This document shows, piece by piece, positions 5,755-10,595 of a stretch of 10,595 bases of DNA. The notes below the pieces were generated by a model, which did not search any database, was not told where the DNA came from, and saw only the letters and a program-made list of their open reading frames with translations. This DNA is from Chloroflexota bacterium. GTDB taxonomy: Bacteria > Chloroflexota > Limnocylindria > QHBO01. The position numbers and the translations under genes were made by a program. The DNA lies in contig JACDBS010000065.1 of NCBI GenBank assembly GCA_013694795.1, positions 1 to 10,595 on the forward strand. The letters are read 5' to 3'. The stretch's first letter is position 1; every line of letters starts with the position of its first letter.

Positions 5755-6671
5755 CGGTGGGCGCGGTGGCCGCGGGGTGGGTGCACCGGCATCTCCTCGA
5801 CGTCGAGGGGCTGACTCGCGAGGAGCTTGAGCGGATTCTTCACCTGGCGGTCGACATGCGGGAGGCTCGCGCGGCACGCGCGCATGGGTCCCTGCTCGAG
5901 AACGAAATCGTGGGCCTGGCCTTCTACGAGGCCTCCACCCGAACGCGGGTCAGCTTCGAGCTTGCGGCGAAGGCGCTGGGCGCGACGGTGGTGGACCTGG
6001 GCATAGCCGGCAGCAGTGTCAGCAAGGGAGAATCCCTGGTCGACACGTTGCGAACGCTCGAACGGACCGGCGTCACGATGGTCGTCCTGCGCCATGCATC
6101 GTCGGGCGCGGCGCACCTCGCGGCCCGGACGACGGGGCTATGCATCATCAACGCCGGGGATGGCACGCATGCGCATCCGACCCAGGCCCTGGCCGACGCG
6201 CTCACGCTGCGCGAGGCGCTCGGCTCGCTCTCGGGACGGACGGTCGCAATCGTCGGGGACGTGGCTCACTCACGCGTGGCGCGGTCGAACATCCACGCCC
6301 TGGGCACGCTCGGCGCGCATATCCGCGTGGCGGGTCCGCGGGCCTGGGTGGCGGGCTTCGAGGCCTGGCCCGGCGTCGAGGTGGCCAGGACAATCGAGGA
6401 TGCCCTTCGCAAGGCCAATGCGGTCATGACCCTGCGGGTTCAGCTCGAGCGAGGAGCGCGGCCGGCGGATCACCTGGCCTGGCGGCTGGACGAGGAGCGC
6501 ATGCAGCTGGCCGCGCCGGGTGCTCCGATCCTCCATCCGGGCCCGACGAACGAAGGCGTCGAGATCACGGCGGACCTGGCCAATGGCGCGCGGAGCCTCA
6601 TCGGCCGCCAGGTCGAGAACGGTGTGCCGGTTCGCATGGCGGTGCTGGCACTCCTCGCCGGGGTAGCATGA
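5751..6671 (+). CDS. pyrB: Aspartate carbamoyltransferase catalytic subunit
   Basis: PyrB condenses carbamoyl phosphate with L-aspartate to N-carbamoyl-aspartate, the committed step of UMP synthesis. It has 306 residues, as is normal for the catalytic chain. Carbamoyl-phosphate site: FYEASTRTRVSFE (58-70, STRT loop at 62-65) and SSVSKGES (88-95, Lys92). Further motifs are HPTQALADAL (142-151), GDVAHSRVARSN (169-180), the aspartate-site LRVQLERG (228-235) and HPGPTNEGVEI (262-272). The last differs slightly from the common HPGPxNRGVEI, with Glu in place of Arg. No pyrI regulatory chain is in the window. GTG 5751 overlaps the pyrR stop as GTGA and has GGAG at 5739-5742. The 3' end overlaps pyrC by ATGA. 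Confidence 0.97.
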   Translation: MTVGAVAAGWVHRHLLDVEGLTREELERILHLAVDMREARAARAHGSLLENEIVGLAFYEASTRTRVSFELAAKALGATVVDLGIAGSSVSKGESLVDTLRTLERTGVTMVVLRHASSGAAHLAARTTGLCIINAGDGTHAHPTQALADALTLREALGSLSGRTVAIVGDVAHSRVARSNIHALGTLGAHIRVAGPRAWVAGFEAWPGVEVARTIEDALRKANAVMTLRVQLERGARPADHLAWRLDEERMQLAAPGAPILHPGPTNEGVEITADLANGARSLIGRQVENGVPVRMAVLALLAGVA

Positions 6672-8002
6672 GCCAGGCCCACTTCGGCCGCCTGACCGAC
6701 GCGCCCGCCACCTTCGTCCTGGCCGGCGCCCGGGTCATCGATCCGTCGGACGGGACCGACACCGTCCGCGATCTCGCGGTTGGCGAGGGTCGGATCGCGG
6801 AGGAGGCGCCGGCCGACGCCGAGCGCATCGACGGCCGCGGACTGGTGGTGGCCCCCGGCTTCTGCGACCTGCACACCCACCTGCGCGTGCCCGGCGGCAA
6901 TGGGTCGGAGACGGTCGAGAGCGGCTCCCGAGCCGCCGCGCGCGGCGGATTCACCACTGTCTGTGCCATGCCCAACACCGATCCGCCGCTCGACAGCCCT
7001 GCGGCCGTCGCCGAGATCGCGTCATCGGTGGCTGCGTGCCGGGTGCGGGTCGTCGGTGCGGCAACGCGCGGACGGGCGGGAGAGGCCGCGGGCGACCTGG
7101 CCGCCATGGCCGATGCCGGAGCAATCGGCTTCTCCGACGACGGCGCCGCGGTACCCACCGACGGGCTCACGCGAGAGATCCTGGCCTCGCTGGCGAGACT
7201 CGGGCTGCCGCTCATCGAGCACGCCGAGGACGCGGCGCTGGGCGGGGGTGGCGTGATGCGCGCCGGACCCAACGCCACGCGCCTGGGGCTGCTGGGGTGG
7301 CCGGCGGAGGCGGAGGTGGCGATCGTTGAGCGCGACATCGCCCTGGCGGCGGAGACTGGCGCGCGGCTGCACCTCACGCACCTGTCGACGGCGGCGTCGG
7401 TCGAAGCCGTGCGCCGGGCCAGGGCACGTGGCGAGGCGGTGACGTGCGACGTCACCCCTCATCACCTCGTCCTGACCGATGCCTGGGTCGCCGGCTCGCG
7501 CCGCTTCTCCTGGGAGGAGCCGGAGCTGCGGGAGGAGTTTGCCTACGACGGCCGATGCCGGGTCAACCCGCCTCTCGCGTCGCGCGAGGATGCGTTGTCC
7601 CTCCTGGCGGGTGTGGCCGACGGCACCGTTGACGCCATCGCCACCGACCACGCCCCGCACCCTCCGGAACGCAAGCTCGTCCCGTTCGACGAGGCGGCTC
7701 CCGGGCTCATCGGTCTGGAGACGGCGCTCTCGCTGGGCCTGGCTGCGGCGGAGGCCGGCTGCCTGGACCTGCCGACGCTGGTCGCCGCGCTGTCAACGCG
7801 GCCCGCCGCGATCATCGGTGAACCTCGCGGCCTCCAATCGGGCGCGTCGGCGAACCTCGTCGTCTTCGACCCGAGCGCGCGATGGCGCGTGGAGGCATCG
7901 GCGCTGGCATCCGCATCTGCCAATACGCCGCTGCTGGGAATGGAGCTGCCCGGTGTCGTGCGCCTCACCGTGGCCGACGGGCGCGTGACGTATCGGTCCT
8001 GA
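6668..8002 (+). CDS. pyrC: Dihydroorotase (class I type)
   Basis: PyrC cyclises N-carbamoyl-aspartate to dihydroorotate with a zinc-dependent amidohydrolase barrel. It has 444 residues, within the class I range. Metal and substrate motifs: DLHTHLRVPG (67-76, with H69 and H71), MPNTDPP (101-107), FSDDG (155-159), the His of EHAED (184-188), HLTHLST (235-241), VTPHHL (262-267), VNPPL (299-303) and the catalytic ATDHAPH (325-331, D327), followed by GLETALSLGL. The frame is open upstream of 6668, but that part lies inside pyrB. ATG 6668, overlapping the pyrB stop as ATGA and giving a normal N-terminus, is the start. It is the last gene of the pyrRBC unit; hairpins follow at once. Confidence 0.97.
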   Translation: MSQAHFGRLTDAPATFVLAGARVIDPSDGTDTVRDLAVGEGRIAEEAPADAERIDGRGLVVAPGFCDLHTHLRVPGGNGSETVESGSRAAARGGFTTVCAMPNTDPPLDSPAAVAEIASSVAACRVRVVGAATRGRAGEAAGDLAAMADAGAIGFSDDGAAVPTDGLTREILASLARLGLPLIEHAEDAALGGGGVMRAGPNATRLGLLGWPAEAEVAIVERDIALAAETGARLHLTHLSTAASVEAVRRARARGEAVTCDVTPHHLVLTDAWVAGSRRFSWEEPELREEFAYDGRCRVNPPLASREDALSLLAGVADGTVDAIATDHAPHPPERKLVPFDEAAPGLIGLETALSLGLAAAEAGCLDLPTLVAALSTRPAAIIGEPRGLQSGASANLVVFDPSARWRVEASALASASANTPLLGMELPGVVRLTVADGRVTYRS

Positions 8003-8006
8003 AGGC

Positions 8007-8021
8007 CGCCGCTGAGCGGCG
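8007..8021 (+). terminator. GC hairpin just after pyrC (possible terminator)
   Basis: CGCCGC-TGA-GCGGCG begins five bases after the pyrC stop: a perfect 6-bp all-GC stem with a three-base loop. No T-run follows (the next bases are CTAACAATG). It may end or stabilise the pyrRBC transcript. An almost identical hairpin is at 8077-8091. Confidence 0.45.
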
Positions 8022-8076
8022 CTAACAATGTACGACGCAATGATGGTGGCGCCGGATTGGCGTGCTTCTGGCTGGA

Positions 8077-8091
8077 CGCCGCCGAGCGGCG
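8077..8091 (+). repeat. Second copy of the GC hairpin (CGCCGC-CGA-GCGGCG)
   Basis: Same stem as 8007-8021 with one loop base changed, 70 bases downstream. The 8003-8266 gap contains this pair and the palindrome at 8144-8169. I find no convincing gene or RNA in the rest of it. Confidence 0.5.
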
Positions 8092-8143
8092 CACCGGACG
8101 CATGAGCTGGTCGCGCTGAGGCAACCGGCCTATCTTGCGCTGC

Positions 8144-8169
8144 GTAAGCGCCGCTCAGCGGGCGCTTAC
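8144..8169 (+). promoter_or_regulatory. Perfect 9-bp inverted repeat GTAAGCGCC/GGCGCTTAC
   Basis: The arms GTAAGCGCC (8144-8152) and GGCGCTTAC (8161-8169) are perfect complements around the 8-base centre GCTCAGCG. The core shares GCCGCT/AGCGG character with the two hairpins upstream. A weak -10-like TATCTT (8131-8136) would place a transcription start at about the left arm, so this could be an operator controlling the operon that begins at 8267. It could equally be another transcript-end hairpin. No T-run follows. Confidence 0.4.
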
Positions 8170-8266
8170 CGGGGCACCAAGCAAATGAGCTGCCCGTGAG
8201 CGTGGAGGCGTCGGATGTGGGACCATCAGCCGCGCCACTCGCCGCCCAGCACAGACGAGGAATGGC

Positions 8267-8605
8267 TTGTCAGTTCGCTACAACGAGGACCTCGACCCGA
8301 ACGAGGGTCCGGGATTCGGATGCTTCATCACCCAGGCCATCGGGTTCGCCGTCATCCTGTTCCTCATCCCGGTCGGCCTCTTCACCTTCCACTGGCCGGT
8401 CTGGCTGCTCGTGGTGCTCATGGTCATCTCGCTCATCCTGCTCTTCTTCGTGAGCATGACCAGCGTCTTCCTGCTGCGTGTCTTCTTCGCCGATCGCCGG
8501 CGCGGACGTGGCCGGCAGACTGGCGTCGCGAAACCGCAGACTCGGATCATCAGCACCGACAATGACCCGACGCATGAATCGACCGATGCGCGAGGAGATG
8601 GCTGA
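8267..8605 (+). CDS. Small membrane protein, two transmembrane helices, unknown function
   Basis: This is a 112-residue protein that I do not recognise. A short acidic N-terminus (YNEDLDPNEGPG) is followed by two hydrophobic segments, at about residues 18-40 and 45-74, separated by a tight HWP turn. A basic stretch (RRRGRGR, 77-83) and a polar acidic tail follow. By the positive-inside rule both termini are probably cytoplasmic. The start is TTG 8267, with GAGG (8257-8260) 6 bases upstream. The ATG at 8262 is in another frame, and no ATG or GTG precedes the TTG in frame back to 8198. The stop is directly followed by the next gene's ATG (TGAATG), which indicates co-translation. It opens the apparent operon that ends with pyrE. 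Confidence 0.7.
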   Translation: MSVRYNEDLDPNEGPGFGCFITQAIGFAVILFLIPVGLFTFHWPVWLLVVLMVISLILLFFVSMTSVFLLRVFFADRRRGRGRQTGVAKPQTRIISTDNDPTHESTDARGDG

Positions 8606-8932
8606 ATGCCACTGATGATGACCTTCTTCAACGTCCGCAAGGGGCGCGACATGGTCTTCAAGCGCAGCATGCGTCACCTGTTCCCCAAGCGAGCGCGCGA
8701 GACGGAGGAGAAGTACGGCATCCGGTTCGTCGGCTGGTTCAACGTGACCGAGGGATCGACATGGGACAACGTCATCATCCTGGACCTGCCGAATTACGCC
8801 GTCCTGGACGCGCTCTACGCCGATCCGTCCATGCGCGGCTTCGGACATCGCGTGGCCGAATCGGTGTTCGATAAGAAGCACACCATCTTCCTGCGGGAGC
8901 GGATGGGCCCGGACTTCGTGTTCAAGCCGTGA
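8606..8932 (+). CDS. Dimeric alpha/beta-barrel-like protein, unknown function
   Basis: This 108-residue soluble protein starts MPLMMTFFNVRKGRD. Its predicted pattern is strand (MMTFFNV), long basic helix (19-37), strand (IRFVGWFNVTEG, 39-50), strand (NVIILDL, 55-61), helix (NYAVLDALYADPSMRGFGHR) and strand (KHTIFLRERM). That is the ferredoxin-like dimeric alpha/beta-barrel fold of the EthD, NIPSNAP and monooxygenase-like group. The fold is inferred from the pattern, and no catalytic residue can be named. The start is supported by GAGGAG (8592-8597), 8 bases before the ATG. It lies between a membrane protein and an unknown gene that it overlaps by 4 bases (GTGA). Confidence 0.75.
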   Translation: MPLMMTFFNVRKGRDMVFKRSMRHLFPKRARETEEKYGIRFVGWFNVTEGSTWDNVIILDLPNYAVLDALYADPSMRGFGHRVAESVFDKKHTIFLRERMGPDFVFKP

Positions 8933-9759
8933 GCAAGTCCCCCGGCGGCTCGCCACGGATCGTGGCGCTGCGGGAGCTGGCCGCCGAAGCTGAGCTGGAG
9001 CGTCGCGACTTCCTGTACGAGGCGACCGAGCAGCTCCGCCGCTTCGTTGAGCAGAACAGGGAGCGGCTGCGCGAGATCGGTCCCATCAAGCTCGTGGATG
9101 ACGAGCAGGACTACCTCCTCTATCACCCGGTCGACGAGATCTGGACCACCCGGCTCACCTACCAGGATCCCGCCGACAGCGAGTGGTACGACCAGGAGCA
9201 GGTGGTCGACACCATCAGCGAGCTGGTCGAGCTCTACAATCCGGCCGACATCTTCGCCTGGCTGATCGAGGCCGCACGCGACGCGCCGGCGCACCTGATC
9301 GCGGCCGATGAGCTGGCGCGCCAGGAGGAGCTGGTGGAGGCTGGGGAGGACTGGGAGGCCGGCCTGCCGCCATCGCAGCAGGAGACCCTGGCCGCCCAGC
9401 GCCTGTGGCAACTGGCCGATGCGTACCGCACGCAACTGTCAACCGCGCAGGCCCAGCACCTGCGCGAGTTCAGCGCCAACGCGGAGGAGGTCCTGCGTCG
9501 CACCGGCGACCTCACCCTGCTCGACGAGCCGGAGGACATGCTCATCCTGCGCGCCGATGGCCGCTATGAGACCTCACTGGACCTCTCGGACCGGCCGGAG
9601 GAGGTGGTCGTGTCGGCTGAGGCCCGGCGCCCGGGGCTCGCCGTGACCGAGGCGAAGACGATCGCCGCCTTCTACGACCCCGCCGACGTGCTCCACTGGG
9701 TGACCGACGCGCTCGCCGAGCGCTATCCGGCGGTCGACTTCTCCGCCGTCTACGAATGA
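8929..9759 (+). CDS. Uncharacterised 276-residue protein with an internal duplication
   Basis: This soluble acidic protein matches no family I know. It contains two related units. In unit A (about 29-122), a helix RFVEQNRERLREIG leads to LVDDEQDYLLYH, WTTRL, then LYNPADIFAWLIEA and APAHL. In unit B (about 169-270), HLREFSANAEEVLRRTG leads to LLDEPEDMLILR, YETSL, then FYDPADVLHWVTDA and YPAVDF. The most conserved piece is (L/F)Y(N/D)PAD(I/V)xxW. The units are joined by a charged helical linker (about 123-168). No signal peptide, membrane segment, metal-binding Cys/His cluster or nucleotide-binding motif is seen; there is no cysteine at all. GTG 8929 overlaps the previous stop (GTGA), and the 3' end overlaps pyrE (ATGA), so expression is tied to orotate phosphoribosyltransferase. 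Confidence 0.8.
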   Translation: MSKSPGGSPRIVALRELAAEAELERRDFLYEATEQLRRFVEQNRERLREIGPIKLVDDEQDYLLYHPVDEIWTTRLTYQDPADSEWYDQEQVVDTISELVELYNPADIFAWLIEAARDAPAHLIAADELARQEELVEAGEDWEAGLPPSQQETLAAQRLWQLADAYRTQLSTAQAQHLREFSANAEEVLRRTGDLTLLDEPEDMLILRADGRYETSLDLSDRPEEVVVSAEARRPGLAVTEAKTIAAFYDPADVLHWVTDALAERYPAVDFSAVYE

Positions 9760-10346
9760 CCGATGCATCCCTCCGCGGCGCGACCGTCGAGTCCCTTTTT
9801 TCCTCGGCCGGAGCGCTCCTGGACGGCCATTTCATCCTGAAATCGGGCCGTCATGCCGGCCGCTACCTCGAGAAGTTCCTGGTCCTCCAGCATCCGCGCT
9901 ACGGCGTCGAGATCTGCCGGCGTTTTGCGGAAGTGCTCTCCGCCTATTCCCCGACGCTGGTCGTGGGTCCAACCACCGGGGGCGTGCTGCTCTCCTTCGA
10001 GACGGCACGCCAACTGGGCGGCTCGGTGCGCGCGGCCTTCGCCGAGCCTGTCGCTTCCGGTGGGCGCGCGCTGCGCCGCGGTTGGAGCGTGGCTCCGTCC
10101 GAGCGGATCGCGCTGGTGGACGACATCCTCACCACTGGCGCCTCTTTGGTCGAGACGGTGGAGGCGGTGCGGGCCGCCGGCGTCGAGCCGGTCGCGGCGG
10201 CGGTCATGGTCGACCGGTCTGAGGAGGCGGTGGATCTGGGCTTCCCGCTCCATTCGCTTGGTCGGATCGAGATTCCCTCGTGGGAGCCCAACGCCTGCGA
10301 GCTGTGCGCTCGTGGCGTCCCACTTCGGAAGCCGGGGAGCAGCTGA
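9756..10346 (+). CDS. pyrE: Orotate phosphoribosyltransferase
   Basis: PyrE converts orotate and PRPP to orotidine 5'-phosphate, the fifth step of UMP synthesis. It has 196 residues. Hallmarks: GHFILKSGRHAGRYLEKF (24-41, the family's FxLxSGxxSxxYxd region), VVGPTTGGVLLS (69-80), the basic flexible-loop region GGRALRRGW (102-110), the PRPP loop IALVDDILTTGAS (118-130), and a C-terminal CELCARGVPLRKPGS (181-195) typical of the CxxC-tailed bacterial orotate enzymes. ATG 9756 overlaps the preceding stop as ATGA and has no ribosome site of its own, so it depends on upstream translation. A run of six T at 9796-9801 is unusual in this GC-rich gene but stays in frame. The gene is about 1.75 kb from pyrC, with three unknown genes between them. 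Confidence 0.95.
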   Translation: MTDASLRGATVESLFSSAGALLDGHFILKSGRHAGRYLEKFLVLQHPRYGVEICRRFAEVLSAYSPTLVVGPTTGGVLLSFETARQLGGSVRAAFAEPVASGGRALRRGWSVAPSERIALVDDILTTGASLVETVEAVRAAGVEPVAAAVMVDRSEEAVDLGFPLHSLGRIEIPSWEPNACELCARGVPLRKPGSS

Positions 10347-10365
10347 AACTGGCGCGACGCAAACC

Positions 10366-10463
10366 GACCTATCGGTCCAAGCGTGCCCGAGCGGCGGTTG
10401 AGGTTGGATTCGACGGATCTATCGGCTCGGAGCTACAGACGACCGATGGACCGGACCGCCGCT
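10366..10463. terminator. Structured convergent intergenic region (probable transcript end)
   Basis: The 118-base gap between pyrE and a converging minus-strand gene is rich in inverted repeats. AGCGGCGGT (10390-10398) pairs perfectly with ACCGCCGCT (10455-10463). ATCGG (10421-10425) pairs with CCGAT (10443-10447) inside it. GACC-TATC-GGTC (10366-10377) forms a small hairpin, whose right side ATCGGTC can instead pair with GACCGAT (10441-10447). There is no long T-run on either strand. A bidirectional terminator without a U-tract is the simplest reading. Confidence 0.45.
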
Positions 10464-10464
10464 G

Positions 10465-10595
10465 TTAGCCCTTGGCGCCGCCGGTGAAGTTCCAGGACGC
10501 CAGGTGGAGCGACGGCACAACGTAGGCGCCGAGGCCGAAGGTCGCGCCGCCGACCAGCGTGAGATCCGAGCCCACGCCACGCACCTGGCCCGGCC
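10465..10595 (-). CDS. C-terminal end of an unidentified protein (5' part outside window)
   Basis: A minus-strand frame enters at the window end and runs 42 codons to a TAA stop (10465-10467). Nearly every codon ends in G or C, as in the confirmed genes here, so it is very probably coding. The visible residues are glycine-rich with alternating hydrophobics (GSDLTLVGGATFGLGAY, then SLHLASWNFTGGAKG), which suggests beta-strands and perhaps a membrane or secreted beta-rich protein. The fragment is too short to name a family. It converges on pyrE, with 118 bases between the two stops. Confidence 0.6.
   Translation of the reverse strand, partial: PGQVRGVGSDLTLVGGATFGLGAYVVPSLHLASWNFTGGAKG

Noticed and set aside
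5032..5877. Antisense open frame of about 280 codons opposite pyrR
   Set aside because: It spans the pyr promoter and PyrR hairpin, has low-complexity composition, and opposes an unambiguous PyrR.
6140..6667. Upstream in-frame extension of pyrC
   Set aside because: The open frame continues through pyrB in another reading frame with no family similarity. The normal dihydroorotase N-terminus begins at the ATGA overlap at 6668.
8020..8125. Possible integron attC site (GCTAACAATG resembles an attC end)
   Set aside because: No matching GTTRRRY end is found at a suitable distance, and no integrase or cassette genes are nearby. The resemblance is limited to about eight bases.
9796..9801. Run of six T in pyrE as an internal terminator or frameshift site
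   Set aside because: No stable hairpin precedes it, the pyrE frame is intact on both sides, and the encoded residues align with the family N-terminus.
10379..10468. tRNA-Ser/Leu-like stretch (GTGCCCGAGCGG and GGATTCGAC)
   Set aside because: The D-arm-like piece is not followed by an anticodon arm, the T-loop is not canonical, and no acceptor stem pairs. The structure fits convergent inverted repeats instead.

Overview
This is a GC-rich (roughly 70% G+C), gene-dense bacterial segment. The strong G/C bias at third codon positions, GTG/TTG starts, 4-base ATGA/GTGA overlaps between neighbouring genes, a PyrR-controlled pyrimidine cluster and an ECF sigma/anti-sigma pair suggest Chloroflexota or a high-GC actinobacterium-like lineage. 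I favour Chloroflexota, but no rRNA or other phylogenetic marker is present, so this is only an impression.

Layout. (1) 1-370, minus strand: an OsmC-type peroxiredoxin, cut by the window start. (2) 401-2776, plus strand: a 40-residue ORF running into two consecutive galactose-1-phosphate uridylyltransferase (GalT)-like genes. The two GalT-like proteins have complementary defects: the first keeps the nucleophile motif HGHAQ but lacks the C-terminal HxH; the second keeps the zinc ligands and HxH but has Asn where the nucleophilic His should be. (3) 2848-5144: an ECF sigma factor translationally coupled to a membrane anti-sigma factor with a zinc-finger N-terminus, one transmembrane helix, a Pro/Ser-rich stalk and an extracytoplasmic beta-propeller-like domain. 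(4) 5153-8002: promoter, PyrR-binding RNA hairpin, then pyrR-pyrB-pyrC with 4-base overlaps. (5) 8003-8266: a non-coding gap with three GC-rich hairpins. (6) 8267-10346: a small membrane protein, a dimeric alpha/beta-barrel-like protein, an unrecognised protein with a clear internal duplication, and pyrE, packed as one apparent operon. (7) 10347-10464: a structured convergent gap, then the C-terminal end of an unidentified minus-strand gene running off the window.

How the genes work together. PyrB (aspartate transcarbamoylase), PyrC (dihydroorotase) and PyrE (orotate phosphoribosyltransferase) catalyse steps 2, 3 and 5 of de novo UMP synthesis. PyrR most likely senses UMP/UTP and represses its own operon at the leader hairpin next to the pyrR ribosome binding site. 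carAB, pyrD and pyrF are not in the window. The sigma/anti-sigma pair looks like an envelope signalling module.

The observations I rate highest are the complementary GalT-like pair, the frame switch or CTGA junction at about 520, the PyrR-binding element, and the unknown three-gene set joined to pyrE with its duplicated 276-residue protein. No mobile element, CRISPR array, tRNA or rRNA was found.
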